A DNA stretch of 64,000 nt from Thermoplasmata archaeon. Lineage in GTDB: Archaea; Thermoplasmatota; Thermoplasmata; Lutacidiplasmatales; UBA184. A program made the position numbers and the translations under genes. Below the pieces are notes generated by a model. That model ran no database searches and was not told where the DNA came from. It saw nothing but the letters and a program-made list of their open reading frames with translations. Of the stretch, positions 37,477 through 46,770 are shown piece by piece (the first letter of the stretch is position 1; every line of letters starts with the position of its first letter). The stretch spans positions 28,797-92,796 of the forward strand of contig JAJZYB010000003.1 of assembly GCA_021806135.1 (NCBI GenBank), read 5' to 3'.

Positions 37477-38943
37477 TCAGTAAGAGGGGATGCTGGGGTC
37501 CACGTCGGCCGCCCAGGCGTCGAGGCCCCCCTTGAGGTTCCGGACCTTGACGAACCCCATGGACCGGAGGAACTCGGAGGCCTGGGCGCTCCTTCCGCCC
37601 ATTTTGCAGACGAGGACCAGGTCATCGGCGGTGGAAAGCTCTCCCAACCGGTCCGCCAACTGGGCCCGGGGGATCAGTCGGGAGCCGGGAAGGTGATACA
37701 GGTCGAACTCTCCCGGTTCGCGCACGTCCACCAGCACGACCGGCGCCCGGGCGTCCAGCTGCCCTTTGAGCTCCTGCGCGGTGATCTCCGGCCCCGAGGG
37801 GGGTGCCCCCACTCCGCAGAAGGCCTCGTAGTCGATGAGCTTCGTCTGGGTGGGGGTGGGACTGCAGATGGGGCAATCCGGGCTCTTGCGCACCTTGAGC
37901 TCATGGAAGGAGTTGGTGAGGCCGTCGAAGAGGAGCAGCCGACCGAGGAGGGTCTCCCCCTTCCCCAAGAGGATCTTGAGGGTCTCCAGCGCCTGGAGGG
38001 TGCCGATGATGCCGGGGAGCACCCCCAGAACGCCTCCCTCCGCGCACGAGGGGACGAGCCCGGCCGGGGGCGGTTCGGGGTAGAGGCACCGGTAGCAGGG
38101 CCCCGTCCGTGCGTCGAAGACCGTCACCTGGCCCTCGAACCGGTAGATGGACCCGTAGACCACCGGTTTGCGAAGCAGGACCGAGGCGTCGTTGACCAAG
38201 TAACGGGTGGGGAAGTTGTCGGTCCCGTCCACCACCACGTCGTAACCGGAGAGGAGCTCGAACGCATTGGCGCTGGTGAGCCGCCCGTCGTGCCGGACGA
38301 TGGCCACCTCCGGGTTGAGGGCCCTCAGGTGGTCCTCCGCCGCCTGGAGCTTCGCCCGGCCAACGTCCGGGGTGGTGTACAGGATCTGGCGTTGGAGGTT
38401 GCTCTCGTCCACGGTGTCGAAGTCCACCAGGCCGAGCTTCCCCACCCCCGCCGCGGCGAGGTAGAGGGCGAGGGGGCTTCCCAGCCCGCCGGCGCCCACC
38501 ACGAGGACCTTGGAGTCCAGGAGCTTGCGCTGCCCGGCGGCTCCGACCTCGGGGAGGAGGAGCTGGCGGCTGTAGCGTTTCAACTGCTCCCGGGAGAGCG
38601 CCTTCGGGGCTGAGGGAGCGGTGGGTCGGTCCAACCGGCTCAGGGAAGGGTAGGCCACAGCACCGGGGGAGCCCCCGGCGATGGACGGGACGATCCGAAG
38701 GGTGTCCCCTCCCTTCACGGGGGTCGTCTCCCGGCCCAGGTAGCGGATGTCCTCGTCGTTCACGTAGATGGAAACGAAGCTCCGGACGTGTCCGTCCTCG
38801 GTGAAGAGGTGCCGTCGAAGGCCCTGGAAACGGTCCGCCAGGGCTCGGAGGGCCTCGGCCACCGTGGACCCCTCCACCTCGACCCGGGGGGCTCCCTCGG
38901 TGAAGCTGCGTAGCGCCGTGGGGATCTCGATCTTCACGGTCAT
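37477..38943 (-). CDS. Fusion: N-terminal CysO/MoaD-like sulfur carrier + ThiF/MoeB E1-like domain + C-terminal rhodanese
   Basis: Carrier SFVSIYVNDEDIRYLG...GDTLRIVPSIAGG; E1 VLVVGAGGLGSPLALYLAAAGVGKLGLVDFDTVDESNLQRQ; Zn Cys PCYRCLYP/CPIC; rhodanese VVLVDVREPGEFDLYHLPGS...LVCKMGGRSAQA. Confidence 0.95.
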   Translation of the reverse strand: MTVKIEIPTALRSFTEGAPRVEVEGSTVAEALRALADRFQGLRRHLFTEDGHVRSFVSIYVNDEDIRYLGRETTPVKGGDTLRIVPSIAGGSPGAVAYPSLSRLDRPTAPSAPKALSREQLKRYSRQLLLPEVGAAGQRKLLDSKVLVVGAGGLGSPLALYLAAAGVGKLGLVDFDTVDESNLQRQILYTTPDVGRAKLQAAEDHLRALNPEVAIVRHDGRLTSANAFELLSGYDVVVDGTDNFPTRYLVNDASVLLRKPVVYGSIYRFEGQVTVFDARTGPCYRCLYPEPPPAGLVPSCAEGGVLGVLPGIIGTLQALETLKILLGKGETLLGRLLLFDGLTNSFHELKVRKSPDCPICSPTPTQTKLIDYEAFCGVGAPPSGPEITAQELKGQLDARAPVVLVDVREPGEFDLYHLPGSRLIPRAQLADRLGELSTADDLVLVCKMGGRSAQASEFLRSMGFVKVRNLKGGLDAWAADVDPSIPSY

Positions 38944-38947
38944 GGAC

Positions 38948-39427
38948 TCACCGGGAGTCCCCCAGGGGAAGGAGCGGAAAAAGCCGCCGGGGCTCGAACG
39001 TCCGCGTCTCCGGGTCCAGTTCGAAGGCCCCGAGCTCCCGGGCGTGCCCCCGCTCCACGGCCAGGACGAGGTAGGCGAACCCGGGCCAGGCGTGGTCCCG
39101 GTCGAACTCGCTGGGAACCGCCGGATGGTCGGGGTGGGAATGGTAGTATCCCACGATGGTCTCCCCGGATCCCTCCAACTCCCGCTCCACGGCGAGGACC
39201 TCCGGTGCGGGGATGACGAAACGGTGGGTCCGTTCCTCGGTCTTGGCGTTGGCCGCTTCCCGCACCGTCCGGACGCTCCGGCGCTCCGAGGGACGCCCGT
39301 CCCAGGGGCCCAGGAGGAAGCCGCAGGCCTCCTCCGGGTAGGCCCGCTCCCCGTGCCGGACGATGGCGAGTCGTGGCGTGGAAGGAAGTTCCACCTCGAC
39401 GAAGGTCTTCCGGAGGACGCCGCTCAT
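38948..39427 (-). CDS. JAMM/MPN+ metalloprotease (Mec+-like)
   Basis: YPEEACGFLLG...VGYYHSHPDHPAVPSEFDRDHAW: Glu, HxH and D metal-ligand pattern. Confidence 0.93.
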   Translation of the reverse strand: MSGVLRKTFVEVELPSTPRLAIVRHGERAYPEEACGFLLGPWDGRPSERRSVRTVREAANAKTEERTHRFVIPAPEVLAVERELEGSGETIVGYYHSHPDHPAVPSEFDRDHAWPGFAYLVLAVERGHARELGAFELDPETRTFEPRRLFPLLPLGDSR

Positions 39428-40404
39428 GCCGGGCCCCGTCCGTCCCCCTGGGGGCTCCGGTAGCGGTCTCCCCCGTCCGGGAGGATCGTCACGACCACTC
39501 CTCGGTCCAGGCGGCGGGCCAGTTCGAGCGCCGCATGGACCGCCGCACCGGAGGAGGTTCCCGCGTACAGGCCCTCTTCCCGGGCGAGACGCCGCGCCAC
39601 GGCGATGGCCTCCTCCGTGCTCACCGGGACCTGCTCGTCGATCACCGTGAGGTCCAGGGTGCCGGGGAGCTGGCTCGTGGGCAGGTGCTTCAACCCTTCG
39701 ATCCCGTGGAGGGGTGCATCGGGGACCACCCCCAGGATCTGGAGCGAGGGAGAGCGTTCCTTCAGGTAGCGCCCGGCCCCGGAGATGGTCCCCCCGGTGC
39801 CGATGCCCGCCACGAAGTGGGTGATGATCCCGCAGGTGTCCCTCCAGATCTCCGGTCCGGTGGTCTCGTAGTGGGCCCTGGGGTTCGCCGGATTGTTGTA
39901 CTGGTCGGGGTAGAAGTAGCGGTCCGGGTCCGCCTCCGCGAGTTCCCGGGCGCGCCGTTGGGCCCCGTCGGTACCCTCCAGCGCGTCGGTGAAGGTGATG
40001 GTGGCCCCGTAGGCCTCCAGGCGCTGGAGGCGTTCGGGCCCGGCGTTCCGGGGGATCACGATCTCCACGGGGAAGTTCCAGATGGCGCCCAGGAAGGCGT
40101 AGGCGATCCCGGTGTTCCCGCTCGACGCATCGAGGAGGGTCTTGCCCGGTGAGAACCGGCCTTCGCGCTGCCCCGACTGCACGATCCCGAGGGCGGTCCG
40201 GTCCTTCACCGAGCCCCCGGGGTTGAAGAACTCGGCCTTCGCCCAGAGCTCCACGCCCCGGGGGAGGTCGCCGCCGATCCGGCAGAGCCGGAAGAGCGGG
40301 GTGTTCCCGATCCGGGACGCCGCGTTCCCGTGGGTCTGCGGGACCGGACCGGCCGGGGGCCAGGTCGCTCTCGGAAGCGTGCCCGGGGCGGGGATGCCGG
40401 TCAT
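39424..40404 (-). CDS. cysM: PLP-dependent cysteine synthase family (CysM-like)
   Basis: RIGNTPLFRL, FFNPGGSVKDRTALGIV, DASSGNTGIAYAF, FVAGIGTGGTISGAGRYLKE. Confidence 0.92.
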   Translation of the reverse strand: MTGIPAPGTLPRATWPPAGPVPQTHGNAASRIGNTPLFRLCRIGGDLPRGVELWAKAEFFNPGGSVKDRTALGIVQSGQREGRFSPGKTLLDASSGNTGIAYAFLGAIWNFPVEIVIPRNAGPERLQRLEAYGATITFTDALEGTDGAQRRARELAEADPDRYFYPDQYNNPANPRAHYETTGPEIWRDTCGIITHFVAGIGTGGTISGAGRYLKERSPSLQILGVVPDAPLHGIEGLKHLPTSQLPGTLDLTVIDEQVPVSTEEAIAVARRLAREEGLYAGTSSGAAVHAALELARRLDRGVVVTILPDGGDRYRSPQGDGRGPA

Positions 40405-40444
40405 CTTCGCGGCCCTCCGTGGGTGAGGGGGCCGCTCCGGCCGG

Positions 40445-41107
40445 TCAAACGGCGTTGAGGTGGATCAGGTGCTGACAAGCCACCCCTCCGTGGGAGATCG
40501 CGGTGCCCATCTCCAGGTCCATCGGTCCGATCAGCCGTTCCAGCAGCCGGCGGTCGAACACCTCGCAGATAAGGTGGGCGTGGGAGACCGCCGTGGCCCG
40601 GAAGATGCAGTTGTGCCGGATGAGCTGCGGCACCCCGTTGCGCTCCACCACCTCGGCCCGCTGGCCGAGCCGGTCCAAGACCACCGCCGTGAGGCGGAGC
40701 CGCTCCCGGAGATCGGTGGTCTGGGAGAGCGCGGGGAGCTCCTCGGTCAGGCGGTCGGCCAACTGGTCGGCCGCCCGCTGGAAGAGCAGGGTGAGGTACC
40801 CCTCCCCGCTCTGCTCCAGCACCGCGTCGATGAGCGAGTTCAGCAGAAGCTCGTAGTGGCGAGGGAAGAGCTCCTCCCCCTCCCGGGTCAGCTGGAAGCG
40901 CTTGCGGGGTCTTCCGATCCCCTCCCGGTGGAAGCTCGGCACCACGATCCCCCGCTTGACCAAGCTCTCCAGGTGGGTCCGGATGGCGCTCTCCTGGATG
41001 CCGAGCCGGGAGGAGAGCTCTCCCGCGGTCCGTGGACCCGAGGTGAGCTCCTCCAGGATCTTCCCCTTGGTCCCTTCGCCCAGGAGGAGTTCCGCTGCGC
41101 CGCCCAT
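40445..41107 (-). CDS. Winged-helix regulator, SufR-like (probable Fe-S sensor)
   Basis: LLLGEGTKGKILEELTSGPRTAGELSSRLGIQESAIRTHLESLVKRGIV; C-terminal RHNCIF...HLICEV...GGVACQH cysteines; divergent from sufC. Confidence 0.8.
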   Translation of the reverse strand: MGGAAELLLGEGTKGKILEELTSGPRTAGELSSRLGIQESAIRTHLESLVKRGIVVPSFHREGIGRPRKRFQLTREGEELFPRHYELLLNSLIDAVLEQSGEGYLTLLFQRAADQLADRLTEELPALSQTTDLRERLRLTAVVLDRLGQRAEVVERNGVPQLIRHNCIFRATAVSHAHLICEVFDRRLLERLIGPMDLEMGTAISHGGVACQHLIHLNAV

Positions 41108-41208
41108 GACTCCCCGGAGTACGGGAAAGCCCCGGGCGGCTATTTGTAGACCGCTTGGCGGAGGTCTCCGTTGCCCGGGGCCAGGATCCTCTCGGTCGGT
41201 CTTGCGGG

Positions 41209-41217
41209 CTTATATAC
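41209..41217 (+). promoter_or_regulatory. TATA box upstream of sufC
   Basis: CTTATATAC about 32 nt before ATG 41249. Confidence 0.65.
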
Positions 41218-41248
41218 GGCGCGCCGGTCTTGAAATCCGGGAGCGCCG

Positions 41249-42025
41249 ATGAGCGAAGAGCACACCCTGGCCGTGAAGGGGCTGCACGCCTCGGTGGCGG
41301 GGAAGGAGATCCTCAAGGGCGTGACGCTCACGTTGAAGAGCGGGGAGCTGGTGGCCATGATGGGCCCCAACGGTTCCGGGAAGAGCACGCTCGCCTATGC
41401 CCTGGCCGGGCACCCGAAGTACACGATCACCGCCGGGGAGGCGCTGCTGGACGGGAAGAACCTGCTCGCCATGAGCCCGGACCAACGTGCCCGGGCCGGA
41501 CTGTTCCTCGGGTTCCAGTACCCCGTCGAGGTCTCCGGGGTCTCCCTGAGCAAGTTCCTGTGGACCGCCTACAGCCAGATGCATGTGGGGGACGAGGCGG
41601 ACAGCGACCGGTTCGGGGCTGACCTCACCAAGCACCTCGGGTACCTCGGCCTCGACAACTCGTTCCTGAAACGCCCCCTGAACGAGGGGTTCTCGGGAGG
41701 CGAGAAGAAGCGCACGGAGGTGCTCCAGATGGCCACGCTCGCTCCCCGGTTCGCCATCCTCGACGAGCCGGACAGCGGGCTCGACATCGACGCGATCCGG
41801 TCGGTGGGGGAGACGGTGGCGAAGCTGCACAACCCCGGGATGGGGACCATGGTGATCACCCATTACCAGCGGATCCTGAAGTTCATCCGGCCCGATCGGG
41901 TGCACGTCATGGTGGACGGGGTCATCGCGCTGTCGGGGGGTCGGGACCTCGCCGAGGAACTGGAGCGGAAGGGGTACGACTGGGTGAAGGTGGGCCTCGC
42001 GGCCTCCCAGGCCTCCGGCACGTAG
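41249..42025 (+). CDS. sufC: Fe-S cluster assembly ATPase SufC
   Basis: LVAMMGPNGSGKSTLAYALAGHPKYTITAGEALLDGKNLL; FSGGEKKRTEVLQMATLAPRFAILDEPDSGLDIDA. Confidence 0.97.
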   Translation: MSEEHTLAVKGLHASVAGKEILKGVTLTLKSGELVAMMGPNGSGKSTLAYALAGHPKYTITAGEALLDGKNLLAMSPDQRARAGLFLGFQYPVEVSGVSLSKFLWTAYSQMHVGDEADSDRFGADLTKHLGYLGLDNSFLKRPLNEGFSGGEKKRTEVLQMATLAPRFAILDEPDSGLDIDAIRSVGETVAKLHNPGMGTMVITHYQRILKFIRPDRVHVMVDGVIALSGGRDLAEELERKGYDWVKVGLAASQASGT

Positions 42026-42033
42026 GCGGGAGC

Positions 42034-43332
42034 ATGGCACACCCGAGCCCGGCCCGGCCCGAGGCTCCTGCGTCCGCGACGGTCTCACCGCCGGGTGGCC
42101 GCGGGGTGGGGGGGTGCCGCCGGGACTTCCCGATCCTCTCGAGGACCTTCGGGGGTCATCCGCTGGTCTACCTCGACTCGGCCGCCACCAGCCAGAAGCC
42201 ACAGCGCGTGATCGAAGTCGAAGCGGACTTCTATCGTCGGCTCAATGCCAACGTCCACCGGGGGGTCTACGCCCTCTCGGAAGAGGCCACCGAGGCCTAC
42301 GAGGGGGCCCGGGCGAGGGTGGCCCGGTTCCTCCACGCCCGTGACCCGGCGGAGGTGGTCTTCGTCCGGGGGACATCGGAGGCGCTGAACCTCATGGCCG
42401 AGGTGCTCGGCCGGGGACCCCTGAAGGAGGGGGGCCGGATCCTCCTCACGGACATGGAGCACCATTCCAACCTGGTGCCCTGGCAACTCGTCGCGGCGGA
42501 CCGGGGCTGGGAGCTCGACTACGTCGGGGTCACCGACGACGGGGAGCTCTCGCCCGAGGACCTCGACGGGAAGTTGACCCGGGGGACCAGCGTCTTCTCC
42601 TTCACCCACGTCTCCAATGTCCTCGGCACCGTGAACCCGGTGCCCGCCCTGGCCGCCCGGGCCCGGGAGGTCGGTGCCCTCACCATCCTGGACGCCGCCC
42701 AGTCCGCTCCGCACCTGCCCCTCGACGTGCAGGCGTTGGGGGTGGACGCCTTGGCCTTCTCCGGGCACAAGATCTTCGGGCCCACCGGCATCGGCGTCCT
42801 CTGGGTCCGCAAGGAGCTTCTGGAGACCCTGCCCCCCTACCAGGGAGGCGGGGAGATGATCATGGAGGTGACCCGCGAACGGAGCACTTACAAGGACGCC
42901 CCGCTCCGTTTCGAGGCGGGGACCCCCAACACGGCGGGGGCTGTGGTCCTCTCCAGTGCTCTGGACTACGTGGAACATCTGGGGTACGACCGGATGGCCC
43001 ATCACGAGCAGGGGCTGCTGAAGGAGGCCTGGGAGGGCCTCTCCGCCCTGGCCGGGGACGATCTCACGATCTACGGACCCCCCTTGTCCCGAGGGCACGT
43101 GGGGGTGCTCTCCTTCTCGTTGAAGGGGGTCCACCCTCACGATCTCGCGACACTGCTCGATGCGGAGGGGGTGGCTCTCCGGGCGGGCCACCACTGCGCC
43201 CAGCTCCTGATGCGACGCTATGGCGTGTCTGCCCTCTCCCGGGTGAGCTATGGCCCGTACAACGATGCGGAGGACAACCGGGCGTTCCTCCAGGCGATGG
43301 GCAAGGTCTGCCGTCTCTTTCAACGGCCGTGA
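42034..43332 (+). CDS. sufS: Cysteine desulfurase SufS
   Basis: VYLDSAATSQKPQRVIE, NANVHRGVYALSEEATEAYEGAR, FSGHKIFGPTGIGVLW, LRAGHHCAQLLMRRYGV. Confidence 0.96.
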   Translation: MAHPSPARPEAPASATVSPPGGRGVGGCRRDFPILSRTFGGHPLVYLDSAATSQKPQRVIEVEADFYRRLNANVHRGVYALSEEATEAYEGARARVARFLHARDPAEVVFVRGTSEALNLMAEVLGRGPLKEGGRILLTDMEHHSNLVPWQLVAADRGWELDYVGVTDDGELSPEDLDGKLTRGTSVFSFTHVSNVLGTVNPVPALAARAREVGALTILDAAQSAPHLPLDVQALGVDALAFSGHKIFGPTGIGVLWVRKELLETLPPYQGGGEMIMEVTRERSTYKDAPLRFEAGTPNTAGAVVLSSALDYVEHLGYDRMAHHEQGLLKEAWEGLSALAGDDLTIYGPPLSRGHVGVLSFSLKGVHPHDLATLLDAEGVALRAGHHCAQLLMRRYGVSALSRVSYGPYNDAEDNRAFLQAMGKVCRLFQRP

Positions 43333-43374
43333 CCGCCCTCCGCGGGGAGGTTGTCGGCGCGCTCTTGTCCAAGC

Positions 43375-43385
43375 AATTAAATACC
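43375..43385 (+). promoter_or_regulatory. TATA-box-like element directly upstream of sufB
   Basis: AATTAAATACC about 33-40 nt before ATG 43417. Confidence 0.6.
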
Positions 43386-43416
43386 TTTCTGTGTTGAAAA
43401 GCCTGAAGGTGTACCG

Positions 43417-44829
43417 ATGGCCCAGAACTCTGCCGAGTTGACCCCCCTGGATTACACCCGATACGATTTCAAGGACCCGGAGAGCTACAAGGTCCGGACG
43501 CACCGGGGGATCTCGGAGGATATCGTCCGGCAGATCTCGGAGCTCAAGCACGAGCCGGACTGGATGCTGGACTACCGGCTCCGCGCCTACCGACACTTCC
43601 TGGACCGGCCGATGCCGGACTGGGGCCCCGACCTGTCGGAGATCGATTTCGACGCCTACACCTACTACGCGAACCCCCTGGCCGAGGGGGACACCAAGAA
43701 GCGGTGGGAGGACCTGCCCTCCGACATCCGCAACACCTTCGAGCGGCTGGGGATCCCCAAGGCCGAGCGGGACTACTTTGCCGGGGTGGGCGCCCAGTAC
43801 GACAGCGGGACCGTCTACCACAAGATCCGGGACGATCTGGCGAAGAAGGGCGTCATCTTCACGGACACGGACACTGCCGTCCGGGAGCACCCGGAGATCC
43901 TCCGGAAGTACTTCGGGAAGATCGTGCCGTACAACGACAACAAGTTCTCGGCGCTGAACAGCGCCGTCTGGTCCGGCGGGAGCTTCGTCTACATCCCCCC
44001 GGGGGTGGACGCCGGCATCCCGCTGCAGGCCTATTTCCGGATCAACGCGAATGCCGTCGGTCAGTTCGAGCGGACCCTGATCATCGCCGACAAGGGCGCC
44101 AAGGTCCACTACATCGAGGGATGCACGGCCCCGGTCTATTCGGAGAACTCCCTGCACGCGGCGGTGGTGGAGGTGGTGGCGGAGCCTTCCGCGAAGGTCC
44201 GCTACACCACGGTGCAGAACTGGTCGAAGAACGTCTACAACCTGGTGACGAAGCGGGCCGTGGCCTACGAGAACGCCCTCGTGGAGTGGGTCGACGGGAA
44301 CATGGGCAGCCGGGTGACCATGAAGTACCCCTCGGTCTACCTCAAGGGCCGGGGCGCCCGCGCGGACATCCTCTCGGTGGCCTTTGCCTCCGAGGGGCAG
44401 GTCATCGATTCCGGCGCCAAGGCCGTGCACTCCGCCCCGGACACCTCCTCGAAGATCATCTCCAAGTCCATCGCCATTCGGGGGGGGCGGACCTCGTACC
44501 GGGGGCTGCTCCACGTGGCCAAGGGGGCGACCGGAGTGAAGGCGGCGGTCCGCTGCGACGCGCTGCTCCCCGACGCGATCAGCCGCTCGGACACCTACCC
44601 CTACAACGAGATCCACGAGGAGGACGCCACCATCACCCACGAGGCGGTGGTGGGCAAGATCGGCGAGGAGCAGATCTTCTACCTGATGAGCCGGGGCCTT
44701 CGGGAGTCGGACGCGATCCACCTCATCCTCATGGGATTCCTCGCCGAGTTCGCCAAGGAGCTCCCGGTGGACTATGCGCTGGAGCTCAACCGGCTCATCC
44801 AGATGGAGATGACCGGGGCGGTCGGCTAA
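43417..44829 (+). CDS. sufB: Fe-S cluster assembly protein SufB
   Basis: YFAGVGAQYDSGTVYHKIRDDLAKKGVIFTDTDTAVREHPEILRKYFGKIVPYNDNKFSALNSAVWSGGSFVYIPPGV. Confidence 0.97.
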   Translation: MAQNSAELTPLDYTRYDFKDPESYKVRTHRGISEDIVRQISELKHEPDWMLDYRLRAYRHFLDRPMPDWGPDLSEIDFDAYTYYANPLAEGDTKKRWEDLPSDIRNTFERLGIPKAERDYFAGVGAQYDSGTVYHKIRDDLAKKGVIFTDTDTAVREHPEILRKYFGKIVPYNDNKFSALNSAVWSGGSFVYIPPGVDAGIPLQAYFRINANAVGQFERTLIIADKGAKVHYIEGCTAPVYSENSLHAAVVEVVAEPSAKVRYTTVQNWSKNVYNLVTKRAVAYENALVEWVDGNMGSRVTMKYPSVYLKGRGARADILSVAFASEGQVIDSGAKAVHSAPDTSSKIISKSIAIRGGRTSYRGLLHVAKGATGVKAAVRCDALLPDAISRSDTYPYNEIHEEDATITHEAVVGKIGEEQIFYLMSRGLRESDAIHLILMGFLAEFAKELPVDYALELNRLIQMEMTGAVG

Positions 44830-45094
44830 GGCCGCCGCCAGCTTCCCGGGGGGAGGGCGGCGAGCCCCTTCCCCCGGAAGGTCCTCGCCCCGGACAGACC
44901 CCGCCGCTCCCCATCGGCGCTCGGGCGTGGGATATATCCGCCAGGCCGGCCCTTCTCCGGGGAGGATGGGCGCGGCGGGGCCCGGGCCCGGATGGCCCGG
45001 AAAGGCGAGGCGCGCACGACGTGAAGGGCACGTCGCGCGCCTGGCTCAAAGGCCCCGGTCCCCCGCGCGGCTCCGGGTCCGCCGGACCCGGGGC

Positions 45095-45994
45095 ATGCTC
45101 TTCCTGGTCGCCACCCTCCTCGCCGTCGGCGGTGCCGGGCTCCTCGTCTTGAGCGCATTCGAGCCCACCTGGACCTTCAACGCCGTGGAGTCCTCCGGCC
45201 CCTCCCCGGCGGACCAGACCCTCGCCTTCTACCCCGGCAGTTCGTTCACCCAGACCTGCGAGGCCTACTGCCCCTCCCCGGGCTCCTCCATATCGGTGAC
45301 CTACGCGGCCTGGGGCCTGACTGGCACCGGCGAGCTGTATGGCGCCTACCAGGTGGTTTGGCTGGCCCTTGGTGCCCTTGGCCTCTTCGTCGCCCTGGTC
45401 GTGGGGCTGGCCGCCCGCCCCTCGCGACGCCAGCAGTACCACCACCGGACGCTCCTCTGGGGGATGCGGCTCGCCGGGCTCCTCCCGCTGGTCGCCCTGG
45501 CGCTGCTCATCGCGGTCCAACCCGGGACCATCGCCGCGGACAGCGCCGGGGCGACGAGCGTGCATTGGGCGGGGGGCTCCCCGTCCCCTTCCCAGAGCTT
45601 TTCGGGGTCCTGCGCGGCAGGCGCTCAGGGCCCGGACGGCTCCTGCCCCGCCGGAGAGACACAGACCTGGGGACCGGGCATCGGGTTCTACCTTTCCCTG
45701 GTGGCGGGGTTCGTCGCCCTGGTCGGATCGGTCTCCCTCAGCCTGGCTCGCCGGGCCCTTCGGGATCCCCGGGGACCGCCGGCCGGGCCCGTGAGCCTGA
45801 CCGGAGGGACTCCAGGCACCCGGGTCCCGGGGCTGGAGGCTTCCGGCCTGGGGTCGCTCCGTCCCCCCCCCGCGGGGTTTGACCGACCCCCCATGCCGGG
45901 GCTCGCCCCCGGCGCCTGCCTCCGATGCGGTGCGTTCACTCCGTCTCCGGCCGCCTACTGTCGGATCTGCGGGGAGCGGCTTCCCACTCCATGA
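45095..45994 (+). CDS. Membrane protein with C-terminal zinc-ribbon
   Basis: TM segments; C-terminal ACLRCGAFTPSPAAYCRICGERLP. Start uncertain (could be upstream). Confidence 0.65.
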   Translation: MLFLVATLLAVGGAGLLVLSAFEPTWTFNAVESSGPSPADQTLAFYPGSSFTQTCEAYCPSPGSSISVTYAAWGLTGTGELYGAYQVVWLALGALGLFVALVVGLAARPSRRQQYHHRTLLWGMRLAGLLPLVALALLIAVQPGTIAADSAGATSVHWAGGSPSPSQSFSGSCAAGAQGPDGSCPAGETQTWGPGIGFYLSLVAGFVALVGSVSLSLARRALRDPRGPPAGPVSLTGGTPGTRVPGLEASGLGSLRPPPAGFDRPPMPGLAPGACLRCGAFTPSPAAYCRICGERLPTP

Positions 45995-46062
45995 GAGCCG
46001 GCCGACAGCTCTCCGGGCGGTGGAAGGACGGGCCACCGAAGGGCAACCGCCTGCGCACCGGA

Positions 46063-46707
46063 TCAATGTCGCCGAGCCTGCGTGGAGTAGCTCTCGAGCG
46101 TGGTCTTCAGGACCGGCAGGTGCCGCCGTAGGGTTCCTTCCAACCGGTGGAGATCCTCCGTTTGGAACGTCCCCTCCAACACGAGGGTCAGCGCATGCCG
46201 CCGGCGTGGATGGACCTCCCGGAGGGTGACCTCCGCCGTCCGTCCGTCCGCCCCGGCGAGGGTGGCGGTGAAGCCGGTCGCGTTCCGGGCCGCCTCGGAT
46301 CCGGAGGCATGCAGATGGCCCACCACCTCGTTGAGCGCCTCCCCTCCGCCATGGTCGCCTCCCTCGGGCACTCCCAGATGGCCGGTGGGTAGAAGGCGCC
46401 AGTCGGTCACCCGCCCCAGTCCCATCGTGCCCAGGGCGTGGAGGGTGCCGGAAGCGAGGGTGTAGAGCTCCTCCCGTTCCCGGAGGCGCTGGTCGTGGAG
46501 GGCTGCCCGCAGCTTGTCCAGGAAGGGGATCGGTTCGGCCACCGGCTCCGGACCCGCGAGGTCCACCTGAAGGACCAGCCGATGGAACCGCCGCTTCGTC
46601 GGGATGTGGACCGGTATCCCGGCGGGGTTCTGGATGCCGTAGGGCCCCCCGATGAGGTCCGGGGCCGAGAGGGGGGCCGGTCCGGAAAGCAGAGGGTCCT
46701 TGCCCAT
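46063..46707 (-). CDS. Uncharacterised protein
   Basis: Coherent ORF within the suf island, no recognised motif. Confidence 0.5.
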   Translation of the reverse strand: MGKDPLLSGPAPLSAPDLIGGPYGIQNPAGIPVHIPTKRRFHRLVLQVDLAGPEPVAEPIPFLDKLRAALHDQRLREREELYTLASGTLHALGTMGLGRVTDWRLLPTGHLGVPEGGDHGGGEALNEVVGHLHASGSEAARNATGFTATLAGADGRTAEVTLREVHPRRRHALTLVLEGTFQTEDLHRLEGTLRRHLPVLKTTLESYSTQARRH

Positions 46708-46770
46708 GGCGAGAGGGGAGGGGTGGAACCCCTTTGAGGTTGCCGCGGAACCTTCGGGCGGCCTGCCCGG

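Noticed and set aside
42085-44721. 878-aa minus-strand ORF opposite sufS/sufB
   Set aside because: GC-driven antisense shadow of strongly recognised SufS and SufB; no protein family signal.
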